The translations under genes were made by a program, and so were the position numbers. A stretch of DNA of 64,000 nucleotides, taken from contig JAFAYE010000001.1 of assembly GCA_019240525.1 (NCBI GenBank), positions 1,337,300-1,401,299 on the forward strand, read 5' to 3'. This DNA comes from Candidatus Eremiobacterota bacterium. GTDB taxonomy: Bacteria > Vulcanimicrobiota > Vulcanimicrobiia > Vulcanimicrobiales > Vulcanimicrobiaceae. Under the pieces are notes generated by a model. It was given only the letters and a program-made list of their open reading frames with translations, was not told where the DNA came from and ran no database searches. Of the stretch, positions 53,875-63,333 are shown piece after piece (position 1 is the first letter of the stretch; every line of letters starts with the position of its first letter).

Positions 53875-55373
53875 TAGAAGGCTTTGTTGAACTCCGCCAG
53901 TGCGAGGTCGAGCCGCTTACCGGTCTCGTCGGAGAGTTGACCGCTGTCGTCGATCGCTTTGGGAATTTCCGGATGCTTGTCGTGGAGAAAATCGATCAGC
54001 CCTCGCGCCCAGTTCTGTAGCCGAGCTGTCGGGATGTCATTGACGAATCCGTGAGTCGCGGCGTAAATGATCGCAACCTGATCTCCGACGGGTTGCGGCT
54101 GATACTGCGGCTGCTTCAAGAGCTCGGTGAGCTTTTCGCCACGCATTAATTGATTCTGCGTGGCTTTGTCGAGATCGCTCGAAAGCTTGGAAAATGCGGC
54201 AAGATCGCGATACTGCGCGAGCTCGAGCTTGAGCTGACCGGCGACCGACTTCATCGCTTTTGTCTGAGCGGCACCGCCGACGCGCGAAACGGAAAGGCCG
54301 ACGTCAACCGCCGGACGGATACCCTGAAAGAAGAGTTGCGGCGTGAGATAGATCTGACCATCGGTAATCGAGATGACGTTGGTCGGAATGTATGCCGAGA
54401 AGTCGCCGGCTTGCGTTTCGATGATCGGCAGCGCCGTCAGCGATCCACCGCCCATGGCATCGGAGAGTTTGGCAGCCCGCTCTAAAAGACGCGAGTGCAA
54501 GTAAAAGACGTCGCCGGGATACGCCTCTCGGCCCGGCGGCCGGCGGAGCAAGAGCGACATCTCGCGGTATGACTGAGCGTGCTTGGTGAGATCGTCGTAC
54601 ACGATAAGCACGTCCTTGCCCGCGTACATGAGCTCTTCGGCCATCGCGCAGCCGGCAAATGGGGCAAGCCACCGAAGCGCTGCCGCTTCGGCGGGACTGA
54701 CGGCGACGATCGTCGTGTATTCCATCGCACCCTTCTGTTCGAGCACTTCGGCCAGGGCCGCGACCGTCGAATTCTTTTGGCCGATGGCGACGTAGACGCA
54801 GAAAACGCCTCGCCCACGTTGATTGATGATCGTGTCGACCGCCATCGCCGTTTTTCCAGTCGAGCGGTCTCCGATGATGAGCTCGCGTTGTCCGCGTCCG
54901 ATCGGAATCAATGCGTCGATCGCGCGAATGCCGGTTTGCAGCGGCTGTTTGACTGGTTGGCGCTCCACAACGCTTGGTGCGATGTTCTCGACGGTACGAA
55001 ATCGTGTCGTCTGGATGTCGCCCTTGCCATCGATCGGTTGACCGAGCGGATTGACAATGCGTCCGAGCAATGCTTCACCGACGGGAACCGATGCAATGCG
55101 ACCCGTCCGCCGGACGCTGTCGCCCTCCTTGATCTCAACGTCGGGACCCATGATCACGACGCCGACGTTGTCCTCTTCGAGATTCAAGGCGACGCCTTGC
55201 AGGCCGTTGGGAAACTCGACGAGCTCGGACGAGCGCACGCCGCGCAAGCCATAGACGCGTGCTAGGTTTGCTCCAACCTCGATGACGGTTCCGACCTCGT
55301 CTTCGTGCGCGCCGGTCTGGAACTGCTCGATTTGCTGTTTTAGAATACCGGCGATTTCGTCCGCGTTTATCAT
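53874..55373 (-). CDS. atpA: ATP synthase alpha subunit
   Basis: A 499-residue alpha subunit: [18 protein letters not shown] start, [28 protein letters not shown] (Walker A, with Ser where many have Gln), [43 protein letters not shown] and SISDGQIYL-type [41 protein letters not shown] 55373 has AAGGA 5-6 bases upstream; the longer frame is not conserved. Confidence 0.97.
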
Positions 55374-55410
55374 ACTGTTCCTTCTGATGTTCTTAGTTTT
55401 GTCTGATACT

Positions 55411-55953
55411 TTAGTTTCGTGCAAAGAGCGTGCGCGCGAGAGCATCTAAACGGCCCGAAACGGAGCCGTCCACTCGACGATCGCCCATGAGTATTCGCGC
55501 GCCGCCGATCAGGCTAGGTTCGACCACTTGCGTTACTTCGAATTTTTTTTCGTACAGGCGTTCCAGCCGATGGACCATAGCGCGCAACTCTTCCGGCGGA
55601 ATCGCCCGCGCCGTCGTCACCCTCAGCGTCTCCGCACCTCGCGCCGCCAACTGCAGCTTTTGATATTCCCCGGCGAGTGCGGCGAGGATGGACTCGCGCC
55701 GCTTCCGCACGAGAAGCAGCAGCGTGTGAAGCGAAATTTCGTCGACTTTTCCTTCGAACGTTTGGAGGAGCATGCGTTCCTTGACGGGACGCTCGATCAC
55801 CGGAGCCACAAAGAACTCCCGCACCTGCGTATCGCTCTGAATTGCCGATGCAATCGCCGCCAAATCGTCGCCGACTCGGTCGACCGCCTTGCGCTCCCGG
55901 GCAAGTGAGAAAACCGCGGTCGCGTAGCGCCGGGCGAGCTTCTCATTAACCAT
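55411..55953 (-). CDS. atpH: ATP synthase delta subunit
   Basis: A 180-residue OSCP/delta protein: [50 protein letters not shown] and the C-terminal [43 protein letters not shown]. It links the peripheral stalk to the alpha3beta3 head. ATG 55953 overlaps the atpF stop by 8 bases. Confidence 0.95.
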   Translation of the reverse strand: MVNEKLARRYATAVFSLARERKAVDRVGDDLAAIASAIQSDTQVREFFVAPVIERPVKERMLLQTFEGKVDEISLHTLLLLVRKRRESILAALAGEYQKLQLAARGAETLRVTTARAIPPEELRAMVHRLERLYEKKFEVTQVVEPSLIGGARILMGDRRVDGSVSGRLDALARTLFARN

Positions 55954-56446
55954 TTCTGCGCTCCAGCGACCCGATTAATTCATCGACCAGCCGAGCGTCC
56001 AGGCCGGCGTCGACGCGACGAACTGCCTCCGAGCGCGCGCGCGTGAGCGCCTTCGCGGCAAGCTCGTCCCGCAATCGCTCGCGCGCCGAAGCCCGGGCCC
56101 GTTCGAACTCGGCTTGCGCGTTGACCAGCGCGCGTTCGCCGGCGCTTCGCGCTTCGAGGGTGGCGAGTTCGGATTCGCGGGCGGCTTGGGCAAGTGCGCG
56201 CTCTTTGATGAGCTCGGCATCATGCGATGCGCCCTCGGCTTCGTTTTTTAGCAACTCAATCGTCGCCTTGGCCTCGTCGCGCCGGCGCTCCGCTTCGGCA
56301 ATCTGCTTGTGGTTATTTGCCTGCGCCGCCATAATTGCCGGTTGGATGAAGCGAAACCAAAGCCAAATTAATATTGCCATGAAGAGGATCGACGCGATCA
56401 CTTGGCTCCAGGCCGCAGCCTGCACGTAGAAGTCCGACGAACGCAT
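55946..56446 (-). CDS. atpF: ATP synthase b subunit
   Basis: A 166-residue peripheral-stalk subunit: one N-terminal helix (VIASILFMAILIWLWFRFIQPAIMAAQ) and a long charged coiled coil (EAERRRDEAKATIELLKNEAEGASHDAELIKERALAQA...). It overlaps the upstream b-type gene by one base (TGATG) and atpH by eight. It differs in sequence from the preceding b-type subunit, so the stalk is probably a heterodimer. Confidence 0.9.
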   Translation of the reverse strand: MRSSDFYVQAAAWSQVIASILFMAILIWLWFRFIQPAIMAAQANNHKQIAEAERRRDEAKATIELLKNEAEGASHDAELIKERALAQAARESELATLEARSAGERALVNAQAEFERARASARERLRDELAAKALTRARSEAVRRVDAGLDARLVDELIGSLERRNG

Positions 56447-56877
56447 CAGGAAACGGTTTCCGCGACGGCGCGCTCGACCAACGCGTCGGCGAGCCGCGCC
56501 ACGAGTTGCTCTTCGTTGGTTCGCGCTGCGCGAAGCTCCCCGGCCGCTTGGCGCTGCGCGGTTTCGATCGTGGATGCGACTTGCGCGGCGTACCGCGCGG
56601 CCAGTTCGCTCGTCGCGTTTGAGGTCTCGGCGCGGGCTCTCGACAACGTTAGCTCGGCGTCGCGGCGAGCCTGCGCGCGCACCAGCTCGGCTTTCTCGCG
56701 CAACGCGGTCGCTTCGGCTTGATGCGCGTCGTACTCGGAGACGAGCCCGTTGAGATACGACCGGCGTTTGCGAATCGCCTGACCGACGGGCTTGAGAAAC
56801 AGCACGTTCAACAACGCGAAAAATACCGCGAAGTTCGCCAACTGAATCACAAACGTTCCGTCGAGCGAGAGAAACAT
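56446..56877 (-). CDS. ATP synthase b' subunit
   Basis: A 143-residue b-type subunit: FLSLDGTFVIQLANFAVFFALLNVLFLKPVGQAIRKRRSYLNGLVSEYDAHQAEA, with the FLN/KPV region usual after the membrane helix, then a coiled coil. It lies between atpE and the second b gene, as b' does in cyanobacteria and alphaproteobacteria. Start ATG 56877. Confidence 0.88.
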   Translation of the reverse strand: MFLSLDGTFVIQLANFAVFFALLNVLFLKPVGQAIRKRRSYLNGLVSEYDAHQAEATALREKAELVRAQARRDAELTLSRARAETSNATSELAARYAAQVASTIETAQRQAAGELRAARTNEEQLVARLADALVERAVAETVS

Positions 56878-56884
56878 CGAGCCT

Positions 56885-57166
56885 CTAGTGGCCCAACATC
56901 TTGGTCATGAGGCTCGGAAGGTTTGCTAGGCCGTAGAGCATGTAGAACGCCATACCCAGCGCGATGATCGGGAACGCTTCCAGAACGCCGACGCCAAGGA
57001 ACAAGAAGGTCATGATATTGGGCCGCGCTTCGGGCTGTCGGGCAATCGCCTCGACCGCCTTGCTGGCGACGATGCCGTCGCCGACGGCAGAACCGAATGC
57101 CACCCCGGCGACGATGATGCCGAAGGCGAGCAAGGTAAATGCAGCTACTAATGCTTCAGGACTCAA
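56885..57166 (-). CDS. atpE: ATP synthase c subunit
   Basis: A 93-residue ring subunit with two helices: AAFTLLAFGIIVAGVAFGSAVGDGIVASKAVEAIARQPEARPNIM and FLFLGVGVLEAFPIIALGMAFYMLYGL. The ion-binding Glu is in GVLEAFP. The residues after it (Ala-Phe) are not the Ser-Thr of sodium rings, so proton coupling is expected. TTG 57166 is the start, with AAGG 8 bases upstream. Confidence 0.95.
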   Translation of the reverse strand: MSPEALVAAFTLLAFGIIVAGVAFGSAVGDGIVASKAVEAIARQPEARPNIMTFLFLGVGVLEAFPIIALGMAFYMLYGLANLPSLMTKMLGH

Positions 57167-57188
57167 GAGTCTAACCTTTCAATGACGA

Positions 57189-57914
57189 CTAGTGTTGCTC
57201 GCCGATCGACAACGACAGGTAAACGATCGCGAGCAAGGTGAAAACGAACGCTTGGACGGTGCCGACGAAAAAGTTAAAGAATTGAATGAAGAATGGCGCG
57301 ACCGTCGCGGCCAGTGACAGATTCAGCGCGCCGACCGAAACGTGCTGTTGAATCAGCGATGCCACAATCGCAAATAACAGCTCTCCGACGAAGATGTTGA
57401 AAAACAGGCGGGCGGCCAAGGTGACGGGGCGGACGAGCTCCTCGAGCAGATTGATCGGGAAGAGAACTGCATAGGGTTTGAACAGGTGCCAGAAGCGCTC
57501 CATTCCGGTCATTTTGAAGCCGGCGATCCAGGTCATGAAGAAAACGATGGCGGCGAGCGGTACCGTTGTGTTCAAATCCGCCGTCGGCGAGCCGCCAAAC
57601 GGAAGACCGAGTACCTTGAAGGGGAGCATTCCGAACTGATTGAGCAAGAAAATGAACACGAACAACGCAATGAAGAAAGGCACGAACGGCTCGCCGCGTT
57701 CTCCGAGCGTCCCCGTCGCCAGGTCGGCGACATAATTGATCACACCTTCGAGCACGACTTGGCGCTTCGATTGATACGCCGACCGGTAACTCGCGCCGAC
57801 CCAGCCAAAGAACGCGAGCGAAAGAATCATGACGAGCCAGGTCGTCACGATCGTATCGGCGTGCACGGCCCCGAGCACCGGAAGATGCCAGAGCGAGTGT
57901 TCTCCGAGTTGCAT
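57189..57914 (-). CDS. atpB: ATP synthase a subunit
   Basis: A 241-residue membrane subunit: about five or six helices, LFVFIFLLNQFGMLPF, INLLEELVRPVTLAARLFFNIFVGELLFAIV with the essential Arg in the LAARLF segment, and the C-terminal FFVGTVQAFVFTLLAIVYLSLSIGEQH. It forms the ion half-channels against the c ring. The gene is the first of the core atp genes and follows atpI by 57 bases. Confidence 0.96.
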   Translation of the reverse strand: MQLGEHSLWHLPVLGAVHADTIVTTWLVMILSLAFFGWVGASYRSAYQSKRQVVLEGVINYVADLATGTLGERGEPFVPFFIALFVFIFLLNQFGMLPFKVLGLPFGGSPTADLNTTVPLAAIVFFMTWIAGFKMTGMERFWHLFKPYAVLFPINLLEELVRPVTLAARLFFNIFVGELLFAIVASLIQQHVSVGALNLSLAATVAPFFIQFFNFFVGTVQAFVFTLLAIVYLSLSIGEQH

Positions 57915-57971
57915 GTTCTCCAGCGCGGCCCCGGGTGAGGACCTCGAGCGAGCGGTAGGTGATTCCCGTGG

Positions 57972-58400
57972 TTATTTTCGCACGTGGGCGCGGTGCGCGT
58001 CGCGTGCAAACATAGCCAAAGGAAGGAAAAAACCGGCGAAGTAGCACGCCATCGACCAGCCGGGACCGAGAGCGGCGAACGCCACCGGGACTATACCGAA
58101 GACCCCGATTCGCAGGAAACTACTTATGACGAAGCCTCCGACGCGCCGGGTGTCGATCAGGCGCTCGCCGCTATGCATCGTCAACAAGGTGTTGAAAACC
58201 CCGCAAATCCCGCCGCCGACCAAGGCGAACGCCGGATGCGGAAGCCAGCGAAGGAGGAGCAGTGCGACGATCGCCACGACGAGCAAGGACCGGACCGAGG
58301 CGGACCGCCTGAGCTCGCGATACGTCGCGAGGTCAGCCGCCGCTTCGGCGTCGCTGTAGCTACGTCGGGTGGGTCGTTGATCCCCCCCGGGGTCGCTCAC
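57972..58400 (-). CDS. atpI: ATP synthase subunit I
   Basis: From GTG 58400 (overlapping the atpZ stop as GTGA) the 142-residue product has an acidic soluble start and about four helices (SVRSLLVVAIVALLLLRWLP, HPAFALVGGGICGVFNTLLTM, FVISSFLRIGVFGIVPVAFAAL, WSMACYFAGFFLPLAMF). This is the AtpI layout; the protein helps c-ring assembly or, with AtpZ, magnesium uptake. A longer reading into the wecB gene is out of its frame content and is rejected. Confidence 0.8.
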   Translation of the reverse strand: MSDPGGDQRPTRRSYSDAEAAADLATYRELRRSASVRSLLVVAIVALLLLRWLPHPAFALVGGGICGVFNTLLTMHSGERLIDTRRVGGFVISSFLRIGVFGIVPVAFAALGPGWSMACYFAGFFLPLAMFARDAHRAHVRK

Positions 58401-58585
58401 GCCAGCGCGCGCGCAAGCATCCGGAAGGCCGAATATCCGCCCACGAGAAGGCCGGCCATAAGGCCGCCCAAGACCCAGAACTGCTCGCCCGTCCGGTGGC
58501 CGATCCAGATGCCGACGACGAATCCGGCCAAGGTCGTCGCAGCAAAGGCCCCGCCGGCGCCGACGATCTGCGCCGCGCCCTTCAC
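58397..58585 (-). CDS. atpZ: AtpZ-family small membrane protein
   Basis: A 62-residue two-helix protein: VGAGGAFAATTLAGFVVGIWIGHRTGEQFWVLGGLMAGLLVGGYSAFRML, the AtpZ pattern (GxxxG-rich first helix, second helix with AFR). GTG 58585 overlaps the wecB stop (GTGA). AtpZ precedes atpI in many atp operons and the two can form a divalent-cation channel for the synthase. Confidence 0.8.
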   Translation of the reverse strand: MKGAAQIVGAGGAFAATTLAGFVVGIWIGHRTGEQFWVLGGLMAGLLVGGYSAFRMLARALA

Positions 58586-59724
58586 GCGGCGAACGGCGCC
58601 GGGTAGGCGGCCCCGAGCAGACGTGCTGCCAGCCAAGCGGCAATCCTTGCTCCGGCGCGACCGTCTCCGTAGGGATTGGCGGCCTGCGCCATTTGCGCGT
58701 ACGCGGAACCGTCGGTCAAAAGCCTTCGGGCGGAGCCGACGATGCGCTCGGGCCGATGACCGACTAACTCGAGCGTTCCTGCCGCGAGTCCCTCCGGACG
58801 CTCCGTCTCGTCCCGCATGACCAAGACGGGCTTGCCTAGACACGGCGCCTCTTCTTGGAGACCGCCCGAGTCCGTGAGGACGAATGCGGAGTTCTGGACG
58901 GCCGCTACCATCTCGGCATAGTCGATCGGGTCGACCAAAACGACGCCGGCGACGTCCTCGAGCACTTCGCGTGCGATGGGAGCGACGTGTGGCGACGGAT
59001 GAACCGGCCAATAGATCTGGGGCCGCGCCGGAAGCTGTGCGATCTCGCGCAGTGACTCGCAGATCGCGCGCATATGGGGGTGGTTCTCGCGGCGATGGGC
59101 AGTGACGACAATCGTTGGCCGAGCCGCATCAATCTCATTCCACCGGGGCGGTGCGGGGAGATCGTTCCGAGACGCGGTTTCCAGAAACGCATCGATGACC
59201 GTGTTTCCCGTGACGACGATGTCGTCGCGGGCGACATTTTCCGCGAGCAAGTGCTCGCGCGCCAAGGTCGTCGGCGCGAAATGATAGGAAGCGATAACGG
59301 CCGTCAAGCGGCGGTTCATCTCTTCGGGGTAGGGAAGCCAGCGATTCTTCGTCCGCAGCCCGGCTTCGACGTGTCCCACCGCGACGCGAGCGTAAAAAGC
59401 GGCGAGGGCCGCCGCGGTGCTCGTGGTGGTATCGCCGTGAACGAGGACGAGGTCGGGCCGCGCGTCCAGCAGGACCCGTTCCAAGCCGTCGAGCACGCGA
59501 GTCGTCACATCCGTCAAGGTTTGATCCTCGGTCATGATGTCCAGATCGTATTCGGGGGAAATCGCGAAGAGCGCCAACAGGTCGTCGAGCATCTTTCGGT
59601 GCTGGGCGGTGACGCAGACGAGGTCCTCGATTTGCGGATGCAGTCGCAACGCGCGCACAACCGGTGCCATTTTGATTGTATCCGGACGCGTGCCGAATAC
59701 GCTAAGAACTCGAAGCTTCGACAC
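58582..59724 (-). CDS. wecB: UDP-N-acetylglucosamine 2-epimerase
   Basis: A 380-residue GT-B-fold epimerase: VLSVFGTRPDTIKMAPVVRALRLHP, VHGDTTTSTAAALAAFYARVAVGHVEAGLRT, THRRENH-like TAHRRENHPHMRAICESL, and LTDSGGLQEEAPCLGKPVLVMRDETERPEGLAAGTLELVG. It makes UDP-ManNAc for surface polymers. GTG 59724 begins right at the conserved N-terminus and lies 5 bases after the wecA stop. Confidence 0.95.
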   Translation of the reverse strand: MSKLRVLSVFGTRPDTIKMAPVVRALRLHPQIEDLVCVTAQHRKMLDDLLALFAISPEYDLDIMTEDQTLTDVTTRVLDGLERVLLDARPDLVLVHGDTTTSTAAALAAFYARVAVGHVEAGLRTKNRWLPYPEEMNRRLTAVIASYHFAPTTLAREHLLAENVARDDIVVTGNTVIDAFLETASRNDLPAPPRWNEIDAARPTIVVTAHRRENHPHMRAICESLREIAQLPARPQIYWPVHPSPHVAPIAREVLEDVAGVVLVDPIDYAEMVAAVQNSAFVLTDSGGLQEEAPCLGKPVLVMRDETERPEGLAAGTLELVGHRPERIVGSARRLLTDGSAYAQMAQAANPYGDGRAGARIAAWLAARLLGAAYPAPFAA

Positions 59725-59728
59725 GATT

Positions 59729-60778
59729 TCAGCTCGCGTGGCGAAAGACGTGCGTGAACTCACCCGAAAATGCGAGCGCGACGGCACCGAGCACGAAACA
59801 AACCGCGTAGAGCAAGAGCACCGCTTGGCGCACGTTCAAGCCGAAGCGAAAGATCAATTGATGATGAAAGTGTCCGCGATCCGCTTCGGTAATCCGTTTG
59901 CCGCTTGCAGCGCGGCGCACGATCGCCGCGGCGGTGTCGAGCACCGGCAACGCGAGCACCAGCAACGGGACGACGACGCTGATGGCAATCGCCGTCTTAC
60001 TCGCGCCGATGATCGAAACCGTTGCGAAGACATAGCCGATGAAGAGCGATCCCGCATCGCCCAGAATGATCCGCGCCGGGTTGAAATTGTAGGGCAGAAA
60101 ACCCAGCGCCGCGCCTGTCAGGGCGGCAACCACTAAGGCGACGACCGGATTAGCATGAAGCACCGCGATAACGAAGAGAAAGAGACTCGATATCGCGGCG
60201 ACGCCGGTAAGCAATCCGTCGAGACCGTCGAGAAAATTAATCGCATTCATCATCGCGACGTACCAGAACAGCGTGAGGGGCACACCGACCCAGTTTGGAA
60301 AGTCGATCCAATTCGTGCCCGGGTTATGGTCGAAGGGCACCGTGATACCGGGAATCACGAAGCCGTACAGCATCGAGATCAGCGCGACGACCAGCTGGGC
60401 GATCAGTTTGTTGCGCGGGCGCATCTGCATCACGTCGTCCCAAATGCCGACGCCCAAGATCAAGAGGCTTCCGAAAAGCAGTCCGACGAGCTTATGGATT
60501 GCGTCAAACTGATCGGCCGCGGGCAGAAAGCCGAAAGGCGACGCTAGCGAAACCCCGAGCACGGCGAAGAGCGCGAAAGCAAAGCCGAAGAAGACGGCGA
60601 TGCCCCCGACGCGCGGTTTGGGCAGTGCGTGCATGCGGCGGTCGTGACCGTCGTTATCGACGATTCCCAAGCGGATCGCGAGACGAACGACCAGCGGCGT
60701 CGCCAAGGCGCTCACAACGACCGCGATGATGAACGCCGCACCGTAGACCACGCCGGGGCTTACGTGATGCGGACTCAA
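59729..60778 (-). CDS. wecA: polyprenyl-phosphate GlcNAc-1-phosphate transferase
   Basis: A 349-residue polytopic MraY/WecA/TagO enzyme: LGIVDNDGHDRRMHALPKPRVGGIAVF, GIWDDVMQMRPRNKLIAQL, NAINFLDGLDGLLTGVAAISS (Asp-rich catalytic motif) and LGDAGSLFIGYVFATV. It starts envelope polymer synthesis by placing GlcNAc-1-P on undecaprenyl phosphate. TTG 60778 overlaps the deaminase stop (TTGA). WecB then supplies UDP-ManNAc, so the two genes form one path. Confidence 0.95.
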   Translation of the reverse strand: MSPHHVSPGVVYGAAFIIAVVVSALATPLVVRLAIRLGIVDNDGHDRRMHALPKPRVGGIAVFFGFAFALFAVLGVSLASPFGFLPAADQFDAIHKLVGLLFGSLLILGVGIWDDVMQMRPRNKLIAQLVVALISMLYGFVIPGITVPFDHNPGTNWIDFPNWVGVPLTLFWYVAMMNAINFLDGLDGLLTGVAAISSLFLFVIAVLHANPVVALVVAALTGAALGFLPYNFNPARIILGDAGSLFIGYVFATVSIIGASKTAIAISVVVPLLVLALPVLDTAAAIVRRAASGKRITEADRGHFHHQLIFRFGLNVRQAVLLLYAVCFVLGAVALAFSGEFTHVFRHAS

Positions 60779-61212
60779 CCGCGCGCCCCCTCCAAGCTCG
60801 CGTACTGAACCAGCGCGACACCGGCTTCGGCTAGCAGTTGCCCCGCGATTGCGTCGGGATAGGCTTCATCGTAGACGATTTTGTGCACGCCCGCGCTGAT
60901 CAGCAGCTTCGAACAGTTGACGCACGGTTGATGGGTGCAATAGGCCGTCGCCTGCGCCAAGCTTACGCCGTGTAACGCCCCCTGCACCACGGCGTTTGCT
61001 TCCGCGTGGGTCGCCCGCAGACAATGTTCGTTGACCAGCGTGCAGCCCACTTCGGTGCAGTGCGCGACGCCGCGAGGTGCGCCGTTGTAGCCCGTCGTCA
61101 GGATCCGATGCTCGCGAGCGAGCACGCATCCGACCGAGGCGCGCGGACACGTGGCACGCGTACCGACCGTGTGCGCGATTTGCATGAAATACTCATCCCA
61201 GCCGGGGCGCAC
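60775..61212 (-). CDS. dCMP deaminase (ComEB-like)
   Basis: A 145-residue cytidine/deoxycytidylate deaminase: the zinc motifs HAEANAVVQGA and CTHQPCVNCSKLLI, plus RATCPRASVGCVLAREHRILTTGYNGAPRG, the dCMP deaminase signature. It makes dUMP for thymidylate synthesis. GTG 61212 overlaps the last base of the glyA stop. The gene order glyA-deaminase-wecA matches Firmicute operons. Confidence 0.93.
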   Translation of the reverse strand: MRPGWDEYFMQIAHTVGTRATCPRASVGCVLAREHRILTTGYNGAPRGVAHCTEVGCTLVNEHCLRATHAEANAVVQGALHGVSLAQATAYCTHQPCVNCSKLLISAGVHKIVYDEAYPDAIAGQLLAEAGVALVQYASLEGARG

Positions 61213-62459
61213 TACGGAACTTCATAACGAGAGGTCAGCTCGCGCACGCGGCCGCGCAGGCGCTCGACCTCCGTGCGGTGCTCGACGTCAGCAAATCCGT
61301 CGCAAATGATGCGCGCTACCTCGCGGCACTCGTCGGCCGCGAAGCCGCGCGTCGTGATCGCCGGTGTTCCGATGCGGATGCCGCTCGCGATGAATGGCTT
61401 TTGCTTGTCGAACGGTATCGCGTTCTTATTGACGGTGATCCCGATTTGATCGAGATATTCCTCGACGGCCTTGCCGGTCAGGCCTTTCACCGAAACGTCG
61501 ACGAGCATCAAATGGGTGTCGGTGCCTCCCGCGACGAGGCGCAACCCAGCCCGAGTAAACTCCTGCGCCATCGCGCGCGCGTTCTCAACGACTTGCCGCT
61601 GGTAGGCGGCAAAATCGGGCTCGAGCGCTTCACCGAAGCCCACCGCCTTGGCAGCGATAACGTGCATGAGCGGACCACCTTGAATACCGGGAAAGACGCT
61701 CTTGTCCACCGCCTGCGCCCATTGCTGTTTGCACAAAACAAAGCCCCCTCGAGGACCGCGCAGGGTCTTGTGCGTGGTTGAGGTCACGAAATCGGCGATC
61801 GGCACCGGCGAAGGATGCAGTTCCGCGGCAACCATTCCTGCCACGTGTGCGAAGTCGACCATCAAGGCGGCGCCCACCTCGTCGGCGATCTCGCGAAACG
61901 GAGCGTACTCCATGATGCGCGGATACGCGCTCGCGCCGGCGACGATCAGCTTGGGCTTATGTTCGCGCGCCAAGGCGCGTACTTGATCGAAGTCGATCAG
62001 CTCGGTATCCTGCTTGACCCCGTAGGCGATGGCGTTGTAAAGCTTGCCGGAAAAACTGACCTTCGTACCGTGCGTCAGATGTCCGCCGTGAGCGAGCGAC
62101 ATACCGAGCACGGTGTCGCCGGGCTGCAAGAGCGCCATGAATACGGCCATGTTCGCTTGCGCGCCGGAGTGCGGCTGAACGTTCCCATGTTCGGCGCCAA
62201 AAAGCTTTTCGAGGCGCTCGAGCGCGACGTTTTCAGCAATGTCGACCCATTCGCAGCCGCCGTAATACCGCTTGCCGGAATAGCCTTCGGCATATTTGTT
62301 GGTCATGACGCAGCCGGTCGCCTCGCGAACGGCGCGGCTGGCATAGTTCTCGGATGCGATCAGCTCGAGGTTCTCGCGCTGGCGGCGCTCTTCGCCCGCG
62401 ATGGCGGCAAAGATCTCTGGATCTTGGGTTTCGACGCTGCTACGTGCGAGTATGTCCAT
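61212..62459 (-). CDS. glyA: serine hydroxymethyltransferase
   Basis: The 415-residue PLP enzyme: [81 protein letters not shown], and the PLP-Lys motif [14 protein letters not shown]. It converts Ser and tetrahydrofolate to Gly and methylene-THF. ATG 62459 is used; the in-frame extension to 62582 carries unrelated sequence and belongs to the rpiB-like remnant region. Confidence 0.97.
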   Translation of the reverse strand: MDILARSSVETQDPEIFAAIAGEERRQRENLELIASENYASRAVREATGCVMTNKYAEGYSGKRYYGGCEWVDIAENVALERLEKLFGAEHGNVQPHSGAQANMAVFMALLQPGDTVLGMSLAHGGHLTHGTKVSFSGKLYNAIAYGVKQDTELIDFDQVRALAREHKPKLIVAGASAYPRIMEYAPFREIADEVGAALMVDFAHVAGMVAAELHPSPVPIADFVTSTTHKTLRGPRGGFVLCKQQWAQAVDKSVFPGIQGGPLMHVIAAKAVGFGEALEPDFAAYQRQVVENARAMAQEFTRAGLRLVAGGTDTHLMLVDVSVKGLTGKAVEEYLDQIGITVNKNAIPFDKQKPFIASGIRIGTPAITTRGFAADECREVARIICDGFADVEHRTEVERLRGRVRELTSRYEVP

Positions 62460-62472
62460 GCCGTTCTTTTCC

Positions 62473-62595
62473 CTACCGCGTTCCGATAAGCTCTTTGGGG
62501 TCGGTTCGCCGGCAAATTCGGCCTCGCTCCATGGCGATGCCGATGCGGTCCTCGCATTCAAATCCGGCGTACTCGGCGCCAAGGGCTATTCTCAT
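62473..62595 (-). pseudogene. probable truncated rpiB remnant upstream of glyA
   Basis: ATG 62595 begins [18 protein letters not shown], close to the RpiB start (MRIALGSDHAGFELK...), and then continues with unrelated [20 protein letters not shown] to a stop at 62473, 13 bases before glyA. Real RpiB has about 145 residues, and its active-site SDH region is AEY here. In Firmicutes rpiB (ywlF) lies immediately before glyA, so position and sequence both suggest a decayed copy. A chance 15-residue similarity is the alternative. Confidence 0.45.
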
Positions 62596-62619
62596 CGGCG
62601 TATCGAACCTCGAACGGCG

Positions 62620-63333
62620 ATGAAGCTTGCCTGCGCGAGCAGTTCGCTTCACCGCGATATAGAGCGCGGCGAGCTTACGCAACTCGAGTTCCTAGACCTT
62701 TGCGCGCGCGAGCTCGCCTGCGACGGCGTCGTTTTGGATGTTCGGCATTTTCCGCGGAACGACAACGACTACCTCGCTCAGGTCAAGAAGATGGCAACCG
62801 ACCGAGGCCTCACGATTGCAGCGCTCGCCGATCCGGTATTCTTCTCCGCTACGCAATCGTCGATGAGCGAGGTACTCGCACAAGCTGCCGCACTCGGCGC
62901 GCCGCTCGTCGCCGCGCCGCTCGCGCGCGAAACGGAGTTCTCCTGGGCCGAGCAGCTTGCGCGGCTCGGCATCGCGACCGGATTGGCAAAAGCGCGGAAC
63001 GTCACCTTGGCTTTGCGCAACGCGGCCGCATCGTTTGCGGCAACGACTCACGACTGCAAGCGCGTTGCCAAAGAAGCGGACTCGGCGTGGTTGCGTTTCG
63101 GGCCCGATCCGGCGCGGTTCGATACTGCTAGCGACGCGCGAGTACTGGCGTCGAACACGGTGTTGCTCTGGAGCGACTTTACCTGCGAGAGTAAAGACTG
63201 CTCCGACATGCTGGATGCGTTTGACGGTTTTCGCGGACATCTCGTCATCGACGATACATCGGGCGCAGCGCCCGTCCCCGAGCTTCGCGATACGGTCGCC
63301 CGCTGGCGAAGGGCAATACTCAACCGCAGATAG
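62620..63333 (+). CDS. TIM-barrel sugar-phosphate isomerase/epimerase-like protein
   Basis: A 237-residue protein with the xylose-isomerase-like/AP-endonuclease-2 barrel pattern: KLACASSSLHRDIERGELTQLEFLDLCARELACDGVVLDVRHF, ITLAAL-like LTIAALADPVFF, NVTLALRNAA and HLVIDDTSG. Metal-ligand Glu/His residues of true isomerases are not clearly all kept (DVRHF, ALRN), so activity is uncertain. ATG 62620 is 24 bases from the divergent rpiB-like start. Confidence 0.7.
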   Translation: MKLACASSSLHRDIERGELTQLEFLDLCARELACDGVVLDVRHFPRNDNDYLAQVKKMATDRGLTIAALADPVFFSATQSSMSEVLAQAAALGAPLVAAPLARETEFSWAEQLARLGIATGLAKARNVTLALRNAAASFAATTHDCKRVAKEADSAWLRFGPDPARFDTASDARVLASNTVLLWSDFTCESKDCSDMLDAFDGFRGHLVIDDTSGAAPVPELRDTVARWRRAILNRR

